Below are positions 10,003 to 22,049 of a DNA stretch of 64,000 nucleotides, one piece after another. The stretch comes from Ottelia alismoides. Its lineage: Eukaryota; Streptophyta; Magnoliopsida; Alismatales; Hydrocharitaceae. The notes beneath the pieces were generated by a model. That model saw only the letters and a program-made list of their open reading frames with translations. It made no database searches and had not been told where the DNA came from. The DNA is taken from NCBI GenBank assembly GCA_037367405.1, contig JAZKJV010001879.1:1-64000 (forward strand), in the 5' to 3' direction. Both the position numbers and the translations under genes were made by a program. Position 1 is the first letter of the stretch, and every line of letters begins with the position of its first letter.

Positions 10003-10867
10003 CAGTGTTCGGAAAGTCGACCCAGGCGGCTGCATATGTAGAGTCGATCCCCCTACCGCATCAAGTATGCCAAACTCGCTCCATATGCGGGTTGTGGGGT
10101 ATATGTGGCCGAGTAAACCGCATATGCAGCCGTATATGTAATGGACTTTGAAGCCGGTTAGCTAAAGCAACTTATTCATGGAATACACAGCAGGGTATCC
10201 GATTAATTGGATCCGTTTTGGGACCCAACTAAGTGGTTGATTAGGGCAGTGCCTCACATGGAACCCTCTCCCTCAACTTAATGAAAAACCCTAGTATAAA
10301 CCCTAAAACTGTATCATTTCCAAGCATGTCTTTTTGGTTCTAGTTTTGCATCATGCCACCATTAAATAAAATTTTAGTTTGCATAAATTTTTTTTAAATG
10401 CAACTGTTTCATTGTATACGAATGATTTATTGGATTTCACTGGATAGATTGAATTTCGATCAAATAAAATTTTATTAGATTTGTATCTTGCCAACATTAG
10501 ATTTGCATCATACCACTATTAAATAAAATTTTAGTTTGCATAGATTTTTTAAATACATTGATTTCAATGTATACGAATGATCTATTTGATTTCACTGGAT
10601 AGATTTCACTCAAATAAAAGTTTATTAGATTTGTATATTGCCAATATTAGATTTGCATCACGCCACTTTCGAATAAAATTTTAGTTTGCATTCATACTTC
10701 TTCCATGTTATCTTTTTTCTAACATAAATATCTAATTTTGAATTTATTATTATATTTTTAATTATTTTTAAATAAAATAATAGAAACTGCATAATTCCTG
10801 CATGCCCGCTTACTCACTTCAGAGCACCTAACCGAACGAATATAGCATACCGACTTTCTAAACCTTG
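10003..10867. mobile_element. hAT MITE, CAGTGTTC family
   Basis: The ends CAGTGTTCGGAAAGTCG and, inverted, CAAGGTTTAGAAAGTCGG match those of the element at 28145-31705, as do internal blocks near both ends (GATATTCGTTCGG-like and GCATATGC-rich). The 8-bp flanks match poorly. The interior is AT-rich with a roughly 130-base block repeated at 10370, 10510 and 10640 (starting near TTTTAGTTTGCAT). No coding capacity. Confidence 0.7.
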
Positions 10868-10931
10868 CCTAGAACAAAATCCACTATCTGAAAATAACGT
10901 CCACTTATGCATAAAAGGATTTGTAAATGTG

Positions 10932-10960
10932 TATATATATATGTGTGTGTGTGTGTGTGT
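10932..10960. repeat. TA/TG microsatellite
   Basis: Alternating TATATATATATG followed by (TG)n, inside the outer hAT element. Confidence 0.85.
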
Positions 10961-11111
10961 CCGTGCGTGCTTATCGAGCTTTTAACGAATCGAACCTGAG
11001 CAAACCTATGATTTTTAAGTTCGATTCGTTTACTGAATCGAGCCTAAACTTGTATTCAGGTTTGGTTCATTTATTTCGGAACCAAAGCTAAATTGAACTT
11101 CCAGTGAGCCG

Positions 11112-13755
11112 TGTTGGACATGCGAGCCCACGGCGAGCCATTATGCAATAAATGTTATTGCGTATATCATTCCCTGATCTGAAATGAAGAATAAATAATT
11201 TCCATAATAGGTCCCTCTGTACAATTAGGGTTATGTACCATGGCTATCTTAATGATCATACAGTTGTTGATTCAATTATTGAATCATAGAGGCTGGTGCT
11301 TGGATGAATATCTAAAGAGTTAGATTGAGGACTCATCAAGCACCGTCAAATGATTGTTAAGATGTAATCTCCAGCCTGAGTAGGAGATGGCAATCCTTTC
11401 TCACATAGGCTGATATCTGACTGACCTCTTGATGCAGGTCCTCTGCATAGGAATAGAGATTCGGAGGTGTCAGATTAGTTAGGTCAAAGAGTTGACTTAA
11501 CGAGATCGAGATAACCTAAGTCCTATGTTGAATGTTGTCACAGCATAGGCACGCATCCTCTGACTGGAGACAGATGTGTTACTATATGTCTGAGTATATA
11601 CATTTGGCAGACCGATAGGTTGATGGTCTAACCAAGGTCTATACACCGGCGCGCTGGTGTGCATATAAGGGCATATGAGTAATACGATCTCTCAAAGGGA
11701 TCATACAGGTTCACTACTGAACCGGAAGACATGAGCTTACTCATGAGATATTGGGAAGAATCAAATTCCGTGCACGGTCGTCTCGCTTTGGAAGCTTGAC
11801 TGAATTTGTAGGTTTGATATATACTTTTGGAAAGTATATGATCAAGACCTAGGTATGATATATGCTTTTGGAAAGTATAAGATCGATACCAAATCCCAAT
11901 GATCAAATGAGAAACTTATTGATAAAACCCTGAAGAAGACAGTATAAAATTGATCTTGATCTTCGGGTTGATCATAGGTCTTCCAGTATGCAGGATGTAC
12001 AGGTATTGGGAATACCTGAGGGTGATGTGATCATAAACGATTGTATATCCATGACGCTTCCATTCCGAGGGAGTGATGAAACAGGTTTGGATTTTAGTGA
12101 CTCCTTTCAATAGAGAAGCAATCTGATTTTAGTCCAAGTGTTGGACATTAGTCTGAATGAGATTCAGATGCAATGAGAAGATTAGATTTGCGGTTTTGAT
12201 TTAATCAAGCATCTGTGGGAGGTTCGTAAGATCTGGATTTGAGATAAGATCTCAATATCCAAGTCACTATACGTGGAACAATACAATCGCCATATCCTTA
12301 TCTCCAAGTATCTGCGAAGAAAGCACATTATTCTTGAAGGAGTTTAAGAATAATTCATTTGATGAATTCTGTATCCAAGCATCGAGAAAATGGATAATTA
12401 AATATGATTTAATTATCATGAATAATATGAATTTGATTCACATTATAAGAAGAGATATCTAAGATAATTAAATGTGATTTAATTATCAAAGATATGAATA
12501 ACATGAATGTGATTCATGTTATTTGGGCACATTAGAAAAGAGATCCAAGATGATTAAATGTGATTTAATTATCATGGATATGAATAATGTGGATAGCACT
12601 ATCCATATTAATCATATATATTATAAATATGATTTATAATATATTAGAGAGAGAAACTATGTAAATAGCATTTGTTGATTATTAATGTGAATTAGATACA
12701 CATTAAGTAATTAATTGGAAATGTAATTTACAAATTAGTTTGGGTTGTGAATTTGATTCACATATTTTTTCAATGGCATGATTGAAATATTCACAAATTA
12801 ATTTGGAATTAATTTGGTGGATATTTTTTTTGATGATTGTTATCACAAATTATTAAGAGATAATGTGATATAATAAAAAGGAAATAAAAGCCACCAATTT
12901 AGAGGTGGCATCACCCATGAAAAAGTCATGGGTGGCGCCCCTTTTTTAGGAGGCAATATTATCTCCATTTTATTATATTGATTAATCTCTTAACTAATTT
13001 ATTTATGTTAAATTAAAAATGTGTTGATAATGTTGCAACATATAATTAATTTAATTATAAATAAATATTGTTGGTTTTAACCAACAAACGATTATAGCCA
13101 TTGATTGTAACATAGACCAAGCATGGCCGTTGGATCTATGTGTCCCATGGATTGAGATCTATTGGATCCCAAACTAGTATAAAAGGAGGGCTAGCCTAGC
13201 CTTCCAAGGGACATGATTAAGAGTTGTAGAAGTTTAAAACTCTCTCTCTCTCTCTCTCATATTCTTGCCCTCTCTCTTTCTCTCCTCCAAAAGGTGGTCG
13301 TCCATCTTGTGTTGAGAAAGAAGAGACTCTTGCATTCGCCTTCGACGACTCGGGGATCTCCTTCTTCTTTGGGCCTGCTTGCTCTAAAGGAAGACGACGG
13401 ATTTCGTATGACGAAATCAGGGGATCCATCGCTTGGATCTTCATCGAGGATTGCGGGAGGAACGTGACTCATCATCGCGCCCGCAAGTGCGTTCTTCGTG
13501 GATCGGACTTAAGACAGGAGGATCTCTTGTTTGGGATCTCGCGATCACAACCACGATTCAAGAGGTATTCCTTATACTTTGTGGTTTGATGAAACGATCC
13601 GAGAAGTGTTCTCGTGATCATGTGGTTTCATCTTTAGATTTAAAAATTTTTAATTTCCGCCGCATCTAGCGACTAGTGCGACTAGTTGCTCCGATTGCAT
13701 ACGATGCGATCGACACGCTTCCGTGATGCACTTAAGGATTCTCAATATCCTTTCA
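11112..13755 (+). repeat. Solo LTR, about 2.6 kb, copia SIRE/Maximus-like
   Basis: The block starts TGTTGGACATGCGAGCCC and ends CCTTTCA. It is flanked by AGCCG (11107-11111) and AGTCG (13756-13760), a 5-bp duplication with one mismatch. Near the 3' end it has a TATA box (AGTATAAAAGGAGG, about 13177), a CT-rich leader and a GC-richer U5-like stretch. No internal retrotransposon genes are present, so it is read as a solo LTR left by recombination. The family assignment rests on the long LTR and its general layout only. Small ORFs in it are not genes. Confidence 0.6.
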
Positions 13756-13803
13756 AGTCGAACCCGAGTGAATATCAAATCTGAGAATTTTCTGACACCC
13801 CTA

Positions 13804-14866
13804 GTACCAACTGCTTTATGCTTTACAGTGAAAATCCATTAGCAGCTGACCATCGATGCTCCTTTTGAAGCAGTAACAAGTGTCAATGTCCCATATGATT
13901 GAAGAGCAACCATCTATTCTTCCATCGCAAGCTTCCAATGATTTCTTTAAGGGTGTCTTGGTATGTTCGTGGGATGTCAATAACAAATAGATCCAATACA
14001 ACTTTTTAGTAAGCCGTGGATAGTCAACTTAGAGAAATATGTCCTATTAGCGGATACTTTGTACACGTTCTTTTCCCTTTCCGTGGTGTAATTGGTCATC
14101 CCATACCATCTTCTTGTTTGTTGTCTTCCTGTGGCATGTCATGTGCACCATTCAACCCACTAGTGCCATCAGCAGAAACCAAGTTCTCATAATTTACCCG
14201 AGGTGTGTTGGACGATGGAAAGGCCGAGGAGCATCGAGCATGGAAGTAGTGGGAGGTGGCGAAAGAAGGACCTCCCCAAACTCAGACGAACTTAACCCAT
14301 ACCATGTAAGAGTATAGTACATGATGGGCTCAAAGAAGGTAACATCAACACTAATATAATATTTCATTGGAGTGGATCAAAGCATTTGTAGCCCTTCTGA
14401 GTGCGAGAATAGCCCACAAACATACATTTGACAGCCCGAGGCGCAAGCTTGTCATGACCTAGGGACAGAAGATGCACAAAGGCGATACATCCAAAAACTC
14501 GTGGTGTAAGAGAAAACAACTCTTACTCAAGAAACACTAGGGAGAAAGGAGCCTTATCTCCAAGAATAGCAGAAGGCATGCAATTGACCAAATAGCATGC
14601 AGTCATGATAGCATCTCCCCAAAAGGAGTGAGGAGCCAACTCTGAATAAGAAGAGTCCTAGTGATATCTAAAAGATGAGGGTAATTGCACTCAGCAACAC
14701 CATTTTGCTGCGATGTATAAGAGCAGGAAGTCTGATGCACAATCCCAGGTGAACTGAAAAACTGAGCTGAAGCAGTTGTACAAAATTCCGAAGCATTGTC
14801 CGAGGGAACCTATTTTATTGAAGCTGAGAAAATGTTGGAAATTTCATGAACAAAGTTTTGAAACAT
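13804..14866 (-). pseudogene. pol: Copia F RT start and integrase-to-RT linker
   Basis: The minus strand carries weak, frame-shifted pieces of the start of RT (13804-14030, with FTVKHKA before the hAT insertion) and of the variable linker and integrase C-terminal part (14300-14866). The plus-strand ORFs here are shadows. Confidence 0.6.
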
Positions 14867-15480
14867 CATGCTGGCATCAGACTTGTTCTTAAGTAAAAAG
14901 ACCCATGACACCTTGGAGAAATCATCAACACAAAATAGTACATGTGTCCTCGGTGATCAGGGACATGACTAGTAAATGTCAAAATGAACAAATTCAAATA
15001 AATTCTGGCCACTACGACTAAGATGATTTGGAAAACTAGACCGGTAATGTTTTCCAAGTTGACACGTCTCACAATAAAACTCATACTTGGCATAAACCCC
15101 AAGAATGAAATGACATATCTTTGACAGTGGAAGGTGACCACATCGCAAATGCCAGGTATATGGTGATTGTGAATCCTCAAAAACCGAACCAACACCAGCA
15201 TATGGAGTCTGGATCATTCGGTAAAGGCCTTCATGCTCACGGCCACATCCAATCACACTGCTCGCGAGTATATCCTGAAAAACAAGGGAAGTAGGATCAA
15301 ATATGGCACAACAATGTAGGTCTTTTTATAATATGACTTATAGATAATAGATTTATTGAGAAGTCTGGTGCATGAAAAATATTCTGTAACCGCAATGAGG
15401 GAGCCAGAAGAACCTCCCCCTGACTTGTGATGGGAGAATGTGTCCCATCAGCAATCACCACAGACCTACCATTCTGAACA
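14866..15480 (-). pseudogene. pol: Copia F integrase and GAG-pre-integrase remnant
   Basis: On the minus strand, IGCGREHEGLYRMIQTPYAG, TWHLRCGHLPLSKICHF and the zinc-binding pair CETCQLGKHYRSSFP are visible (15256-15010), followed by FELVHFDIY and the core start in a shifted frame. Order and wording match copia A at 1560-1900. Integrase inserts the cDNA; this copy is broken. Confidence 0.8.
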
Positions 15481-15700
15481 GGATTGTATCTACTGAACTA
15501 TAAGCAGTCTCCACACAAGTGATGTGAGGCCCCAAAATCCATTATCCATCCTGAAATATCTGGCTTGGACTGACTAGTATATGCAAAAGAAGTACCTAAG
15601 GCACTTGTGGATGCTGAAGCGGCGAAGTCTAATGGATCAGAAGAGGAGCTCTGGGAAGCGTCTGTAGGTGGCATCATCTCCTGAAGGCGCACAACAAGCT
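15480..15700 (-). pseudogene. pol: Copia F protease remnant
   Basis: The minus-strand open segment contains ISGWIMDFGASHHLCGD, the aspartic protease site with DSGA changed to DFGA, which should be inactive. A Ser/Ala-rich linker precedes it. Confidence 0.75.
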
Positions 15701-16592
15701 CATCAAAGTTTTGATATGTAGATCCTCTTGTGGTGGTAATTGCTAGTGGAGCATGCTCAGCGACCCATGCAGATGGTGGAAACCCATGCTTGGAATAACA
15801 TGTATCCTCGGAATGGCTTGATCGATGGCAGTTAGTGCATGGCTGGCATGACCGTTGAGATCCACGCCCACGTGACCACCTTTCCCTCTGAATGAATAAG
15901 AACCATCTCTTCTACAGGAGGCAGTCATAGTTGACGAAGTCTAACAGCAACAGGAGTTGAGGAGATGTTGAGTCGACCCAGCCTCCGGTATGCCCTCTTC
16001 CATGGAAGGTATAGTAGAATATTTAAGTATCTAAGAACAAGCCGCATCATATTCTAAATCTAGGGAAGCCAGAAACACCCCAATCATCATTGAATCACGG
16101 TACACATTCAATTGTTCGGCGTGGCTGTCAATGGTATGCAGTCGTGTATCCTCTCAAACATACCTCGAGAGAGGTATACACCATGTGTAGAGGTCGACCA
16201 TATTGTTTGGTCGTGAAGATGTCATTCTGAAGCTGTAAAATCTTTGACTCATTCCTCGCTTGAGAATATGTAGTAACGAGGATGTCCTGCATGGCCTTGG
16301 CAGTCGGTTGGCTCGGTATGTCATCTATTATCTCAGCAAACACGGTTCCAAATAGCCATACTCGAGCATATGCATCATCCGCCTCCCATTATGCATAGAT
16401 TCACGTCTTGTCCTCCAGCTCATCATGTGTAAGAATGTGCTTCTTCCTATTGCTCTGCATTAAACTCATGAATTGCATCGCCCACAACTCGTAATTCATA
16501 CCATCCATCTTGACAATGGGTGCGAGACCTTTAAAAGCACCTGTGGATGTAATATCACTGCGACTTTCTGACATATTGTCTGACGAGGACAT
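15700..16592 (-). pseudogene. gag: Copia F gag remnant
   Basis: The minus-strand start MSSSDNMSESRSD at 16592 leads into VKMDGMNYELWAMQFMSLMQ, the gag N-terminal motif shared with copia A, B and D. Further pieces are PSQPTAKAMQDILVTTYSQA (about 16320) and a Gly-rich linker with a disturbed zinc knuckle (about 15850). It is broken by stops and shifts. Confidence 0.8.
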
Positions 16593-17087
16593 GATGAAAT
16601 CGTAGACAGAGGAAGGAAAATGTGTCTACACGTACATTGGAAATGATTATTTGTGTAGACTCAATCCACAACCATTCCCTTACTATTTTCTTCTTATGTG
16701 GGTGCGAGAGGTGACTGCAGTGGTCTGATTTTACTGTTTCGGAGCAAAATCAGACCATGTACGGTGTCAAAACCCCATACAAATTGATGAATCAACCTCC
16801 AAGAGGTCCTTAGGCACCTGCAACAAGCACCCCCCACCTCTGTTAATCAGCGACAAGCTTGAGAAAGAGGGGAGGGGCGACAGCGTAGAGATAGAGGAGA
16901 GAGGAGCGATGCTGAAAAAGAGAGAAAGAGAGATGAAAGAGAAAGGTGTGGCAGGTGGGGTAGGGCTACTATTATGTGGTGTCCTATGGCTCTCTTATAT
17001 AGAGTTGAGAGGCTATGGGAAAGTTACATAAAGAGGACACGCAAATAAGGAGTGATATATAAATACATGAACATAAAACTCTCAACA
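16593..17087 (-). repeat. Copia F 5' LTR and leader
   Basis: On the minus strand the LTR begins TGTTGAGAGTTTTATG at 17087 and has CTATATAAGAGAGCC near 17010, as in the other short copia LTRs. The 3' border of the LTR (about 16940) is uncertain because no clear TGGTATCAGAGC remains. The rest is untranslated leader. Confidence 0.6.
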
Positions 17088-17310
17088 TACTATTTATTTG
17101 TCTTCCTAGATCTCAGAGAGCTAAAATTGCCTCGGCCATGGCTGCTTTAGATGGGAGAGGCAAAAGGGGTGGGGGCATTCATGTTTGTGGTTGAATCTTG
17201 GCCAACATAGTATAGCCCAAAAATCGAGCTCCAACTCCACTGACTCGAATACAGACTCACTCAGACATTGCTACCTTTGTTACTCCTTTAGTTATGCATC
17301 ATATTGTGAT
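17088..17310. other. No recognised feature
   Basis: Short gap between copia F and copia C1. I see no domain, RNA gene or repeat border in it. Confidence 0.5.
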
Positions 17311-17502
17311 TGTTGATGTTATTGGCTAATATAGTCATGATGAAGTTCTTCCTCTTTTTATTTCCTTGTTCTCTATTTCTATTTGTAATACTTAGGTGCA
17401 TTTTATGTAATCGCCGCATATTGGGATCTAGGGTTTCACGTTAATAAGAAACCCCCAACCCATGAATAAAATCATTCTATTGCATTCTCGGTTTTCTCCA
17501 CA
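17311..17502 (+). repeat. 5' LTR of copia C1
   Basis: 192 bp from TGTTGATGTT to TTTTCTCCACA, followed immediately by TGGTATCGAAGC (17503-17514), a mutated tRNA-iMet primer site. Confidence 0.8.
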
Positions 17503-17939
17503 TGGTATCGAAGCGACGATCTTAGATTGACGCAAATAACCATATTCTTGCCACCACCACTATACCCCCATCTCGTCCACTACCGCAGAGCCACCCCTGG
17601 CTCTTCATCACCATCGGAACCATCCCGCTACTACCCCTCCCCCCGCAAGACCCCCAACCGTCATTGGGCCTCCCTTGCATGGGTCCCTACCACAACATGA
17701 CCCAAGCTTAGGTCCCTACACCACTACCGATGCGACATGTGATTCCTCATACCGACCATCAGGCCTTCTGCAACCCCTTCTAGCTACAGCTCGGACCCAC
17801 GCGGCTCCCCAACTTGTTGTTGCAGACCACCCTCCACTCCTAAGTCTTGTGTCGTGCCCTCGCATCGCAAGATCCTACCTAGCGCTCTCCTCGCGCAAAT
17901 CCATGGGTATCTCCTCTGATGCATGATTAAATTTCTACA

Positions 17940-18830
17940 GCACTTCGTTAATCTCTCTCTCCCTGACTACGATGGACATCACTCCTACCAAGGTCAAGCC
18001 CTTGTTTTCCACATATTCTATGATGGTTCAGGGGACTTCTATCAAACTCAAGGACGCAAACAATTATGTGCTCTGGTTTCGAGCCCTCAAGGTGCTCACC
18101 GACAGTCAAATAAAGATATCTACCCTGATGAAGGGATCTCTAAAGGAAATAGATAAAGACTAGGAGTCTTAGCTTGAGGACAACAATCAAATCATGACAT
18201 GATGACCAATAGCGTCGAGTCCCACATTGCAGCCAATCTCATATAAAAGGACACCGCAAAGCACATGAGGATGAACTAGCACATGCCTATTCTCAGCAAA
18301 CAAGCTACCAAGTTGTGACTTGCAAACATCTACATATGAATTTGGTCCGCTTTCAGAGGGAGTCTACCATCGTGGAGTGTTATTGACATCTCAACGGTCT
18401 CTGTGAGGAACTTGCATCTTTCAATTAACCCGTTGTACCAAACATGCAACAGAAAAAAAGTAGAAAGTGTATAGATTTCTTGCCAATATCTATCCTCGTT
18501 ATCAGACCGTGAAGGAACAGTTTCTCACATTTGATACAATTACATCTCTCAAGGTCATTTTTTATCGTTTGCAGCAGCTTGAGACCTCTACTGGTCATAC
18601 TCAGCCTCCATCGTTTACGAAGAACTTTGCCTATCTACTGTTACTAGAAGAGGCGACCGCTATAGGCTCCCGAGGAGGCTAAGGTCATGACTGCTCGCGG
18701 TTGCACAACGTGCATTCATTGCTACAGATCCAACTACCTATCTGAGAGGTGTTGGGTGAAGTTCGAAAAAACACCGCAAGCCAATGATGTGTTATTGTCT
18801 GATTATGATGCAACTATGATAGAGATGCCC
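17940..18830 (+). pseudogene. gag: Copia C1 gag remnant
   Basis: Pieces in several frames include MVQGTSIKLKDANNYVLWF (about 18020), MKGSLKEIDKD (about 18128), YRFLANIYPRYQTVKEQFLT (about 18470) and a CCHC-like knuckle CIHCYRSNYLSERCW (about 18715) with His replaced by Tyr. This is the UBN2-type copia gag plan. Stops and frameshifts prevent expression. Confidence 0.75.
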
Positions 18831-18837
18831 TCATATC

Positions 18838-19340
18838 ATGACCCTAGTGGATAGACGGTCCAACTTTCTGCCGCAGAATACTCCAAACTCAAGTAATATT
18901 TCTAGTTCTTCATATTGGCTTTTAGATTCATGCCTCACGGTATATTGTGGAAATAAAAGGCAGATCTTTTCATGTCACTTTATTCCATTGGGACACATAA
19001 TTCGTGTAGCTAACTTAAGGCAAACTCGCATTAATAATCACGGTGATATTCGTGTTACTCCTAACATTCACTTGGAGAATATCCTTCTAGCTCCTGACTT
19101 AATATGATCTTATTGTCTATTGGTCGAATGAAATAATAACTGGGCAAGCAATTTTTGATCTAGTGTCTCTTAGTTTAGGGATATATTAACAAATAGGGGT
19201 GAAGGGAGTGTTTACCATTTGACCCAATCTCTATTTGTTGGTCATGTGTCTACCAACAAAGGGGGATCCAATGCGTACTTATGGCAATTTTATCTCAATC
19301 ATCTTCCACAACCTAAAATAAGGGGAGTTCTACCACAAAT
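18838..19340 (+). pseudogene. pol: Copia C1 protease and GAG-pre-integrase remnant
   Basis: SSYWLLDSCLTVYCGNKRQI holds the protease site with DSGA changed to DSCL. HGDIRVTPNIHLENILLAPDLI follows, and NAYLWQFYLNHLPQPKIR is the pre-integrase motif. The reading ends at about 19340. Confidence 0.75.
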
Positions 19341-20560
19341 CCCTACCTCTTTTGATGGGTGGGAGAGAGAGAGCTTAGGTTCGACGATGGGCTCATGAAG
19401 GCGAGAGGGTTCGGGAGAGAGGACTGCCAATTATTCTTAAGGAAATTGTGAATGGTTGCAAAGAAAGAGAAGTTGAGGAGTTTTGGCAAATCGTGAGTCG
19501 TCGGAAGAGGAGACCTCACTGTTGCAGGTGCAAGGAGCGTTATCATCTTGCATCGGCTTGTTCAATGCAACCATGTTGCTTTGGGTGTGGTGATTGGGGC
19601 CACCATTGCGATGTTTGTCCTTCGGTTGGGGTGAACCATCGCTCACCAGTACCCAATGTTTTGACATGACTGGAGAGGAAGGAGGAACATTTGTTTGCAA
19701 AGATGGTCATGGGGGAGACCTTCAGTCTTGGCCAGTATGCTAATTGGGGTCTGCTTAGGGGAGAGCTAGAAGATTGAGTCGGTATTCTTCGTTGTTAAGC
19801 ACTCTCTGATGGCTTCTTTCGTCGAAGATATGGCTCGAGATGAGAAAACTTGTTTCATGTTTAGGGACTATTGTTGAGGCAAGTTGGAGTTTTGTTGGAC
19901 CTAAATAAGATGGGTATCATGTGGCAATTGCCGCGCTTCATTGAGGAGAATAGAAACTATTGTGAAGTCGGGGCGTGAGAGTTTTTTGAGTACATGTTCT
20001 TTTGAGGATGGTGTGATCGTTGAGACCCATGTTGCGAAAGTAGAATTTGGTCACTGATGTTTTAACAGATGGCCGGAGCTCGGGGGTGGATGTTGATGTA
20101 ACATTGTTTGTTATTCGAGGCTCGATGATTTTCCCCTTTGAATCCTGTTGCACCCTTGCTATTGGTCGAGCCACCTTTAGGCTCCTCATTAAGGAGTTGT
20201 CACCGTCGTCGATGCCCCCACCAGAGTTGGAGTCATACCCTCCTGAACATCGGTTGGAGAAGATGTTGATGTCGAGGTGTCGATTTCCGTCGTGGGTTTT
20301 TCGCCGAAGACATCACCGGAGGAGGCAGTTGCAAGTATAACAGAGATAGTGAAGGTGACTTCTAGTTTGAAGGCGGATCTTCCGGCCTTTCAAATTCAAA
20401 AGTTGTTGTCTCAAAAAAATCAAAAGCTGTGAGATTTAGGGAGCATTGAAGATCAACCAATTTGGGGAGCAAAGAACGGTCGTCGCAGCTGTGTTGGATG
20501 GGGATTAGGATTATACTCACATTCTTCTTAAAGGGAATGTATGTCGAGAATCAGATCTCT
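19341..20560 (+). pseudogene. L1-type LINE ORF1-like remnant with two zinc knuckles
   Basis: An open stretch at 19448-19669 contains two tandem CX2CX4HX4C knuckles: CCRCKERYHLASAC and CFGCGDWGHHCDVC. Two or more such knuckles after a basic region are usual in ORF1 of plant L1 LINEs (nucleic-acid-binding protein of the LINE particle). Downstream, weakly readable frames continue to about 20340 (ARSVTDVL, TLAIGRATFRLLI). There is no RT after it. Borders are unclear. It may be a 3'-truncated or recombined LINE. Confidence 0.55.
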
Positions 20561-20705
20561 ATAGGTTCGACCCAATTGATTAAGCAAGATCATGCTTCAG
20601 GAATAGAAGCTGAATCAATATATGTTTAAGGAAGCAAGTATCCAGTTGATTAAGTAAAAAGTAATCAACATAGCATCCTGATATCAACAGAAAGGCACAC
20701 AGTAC

Positions 20706-20882
20706 CTTACTAAAGCGGAAAAACAAACTCAACCATGGGTCTGGATAAACTGGAATAACTCCCACAAGAAACCACATCATCCAATCCTCGTACATACTAC
20801 ACCAACTCAGCTCATTTGAAGGCATAAGATCTTCAACAGTCATTTGCATTATAGTTGCTGTTAATTTTGTGAAGAGATCAAG
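20706..20882 (-). pseudogene. Exon-like block, possible host gene relic
   Basis: On the minus strand, 59 codons are open between AACAATAG and AAG|GTACTG, possible splice acceptor and donor. The translation (VEDLMPSNELSWCSMYEDW, then WFLVGVIPVYPDPWLSLFF) is well composed and includes a hydrophobic segment that could span a membrane. I do not recognise the family. Nothing in it resembles a transposon protein. Confidence 0.35.
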
Positions 20883-22049
20883 CTATTGTTTCTCTCACTA
20901 GTCTAAGTGTGTAATGCCATGGCTCAGCCTGCTAGTAGCTTCCATGTTTATTTGCATGGATGGCATATTTGGGAAATGCAGATTCAATCTTTAAATGCAA
21001 ACTTCTAACGCCACTATAATAAGAACAGTGAAAATACATTGGCATTTTTCCAGTTTTTCATTTAGAAAATCAATTACATAGGGGTTTGGCAGTGACTATC
21101 ATTATCATTAAAATGTTCTCAGCAAAATTGCAGATTGCAACTCCGCATCTCCTCGAGTAAGCAGCTTGTAGATGTCAAATACGAGAAAGAGTCCATAAGT
21201 TTTCGGGTCGGCCTTGTGTTATTTTTCTTCTGTAGTTTGCTGCTTCTACAATGTGTACCCGTAACTACTCTTAGAAAAGAGGATTCACGGCTATAGTTAT
21301 TTACTCCATGTCTTATTTTACATTACAAAGCTACAAAGTTGAGGGAGCTAAATAATCATATAAAGATAAGAAGACATTCATGCAACGAGAAAAAAATTAA
21401 GCAATAATAGTGGCTACTGGAAAGTCTGTAAACCAAGGATAGAGTAGCTCAAGTTTACCCCAATTGACATTGAGATTTATAAATGAATAGTCCACGAAAT
21501 ATAATAATATCTGGGATAAATCCTTCGCTACGTCTTCCTCGGAATAAAGTCTCCCAAATATTTATAGAATTTCATTGAGATCAAACAAAAAAAGATTCCT
21601 ATTTGGAACATGTTGGATGGAGAGAATACAGCCGAAGGGGATGTAAAAGGGGCATCAACAACCTAACTGTGTATAGTGGATGGTATCTGTAGGATGAAAT
21701 TGATGAATAGTGCAACAGCAGCAAAAAATGGACAGTCAGTACAAAAGAGAAACAAAGAAACATGCATTTTAGGGATGCCAACGAATTTGGAGTTCCTAAA
21801 AAGTTAGAATTGATATCATGTTTAAAAATATATATTCCTTACGGGTTGTCAAAAGAAAAGGTATTCTAATAGCTCAAACCCCATGCAAGTGGGATCTATT
21901 CCAATAGAGAACGTAACAAATAGCTAGAGTAAATTAGAAAAGCTCAGACCTTTAACAATATGCGAATGTTAATATCAATTGGTTTCCACATATATCAATA
22001 ATGAATGCATTCAACTTTAAAAAAAAAAGATGAAGGAACAACCACTTAC
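20883..22049. other. AT-rich, intron-like or intergenic sequence
   Basis: Apart from the short block at 21115-21222 I find no coding domain, LTR border or terminal inverted repeat here. The composition suits introns of the possible minus-strand gene. Confidence 0.35.
21115..21222 (-). pseudogene. Second exon-like block, minus strand
   Basis: The minus strand reads KADPKTYGLFLVFDIYKLL and TRGDAELQSAILLRTF before a stop. It lies between the blocks at 20706 and 22050, in the same orientation. It may be part of the same degraded gene. No family recognised, and splice sites are weak. Confidence 0.25.

Larger units (their letters stand above)
9437..13803. mobile_element. hAT-type element enclosing two other insertions
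   Basis: The ends are TAGGGGTGTAAACGG and, inverted, TAGGGGTGTCAGAAA. The flanking 8-bp sites GTACCATT and GTACCAAC agree at six positions, fitting a hAT duplication. No transposase is visible. The interior has AT-rich sequence and repeated TCGAACC-type motifs (9480-9600, 10980-11100 and 13756-13790). It interrupts the RT of copia F. Without its two insertions it would be about 0.85 kb, a typical non-autonomous size. Confidence 0.7.
9245..17087 (-). mobile_element. Copia F, Ty1/copia retrotransposon on the minus strand
   Basis: Read on the minus strand: a 5' LTR starting TGTTGAGAG at 17087, gag from about 16592, protease near 15560, integrase from about 15200, and RT from about 14030 that is split by the hAT element and resumes at 9436. 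RT ends near 9245 and the rest of pol and the 3' LTR are missing. Gag begins MSSSDNMSESRSD and continues like copia A and B. Stops and frameshifts are frequent. Confidence 0.8.
17311..19340 (+). mobile_element. Copia C1, truncated Ty1/copia element
   Basis: It has a 5' LTR, primer site, gag, protease and GAG-pre-integrase, then ends abruptly near 19340. It belongs to the family of copia C2 (23162-39184), as shown by gag segments such as KLKDANNYVLWFRALK here and KLKEAGNYVYWSRALK there. Integrase, RT and 3' LTR are absent. Confidence 0.8.

Noticed and set aside
13213..13475. Short ORFs on both strands near 13.3 kb
   Set aside because: They lie in the transcribed leader part of the solo LTR and have no domain.
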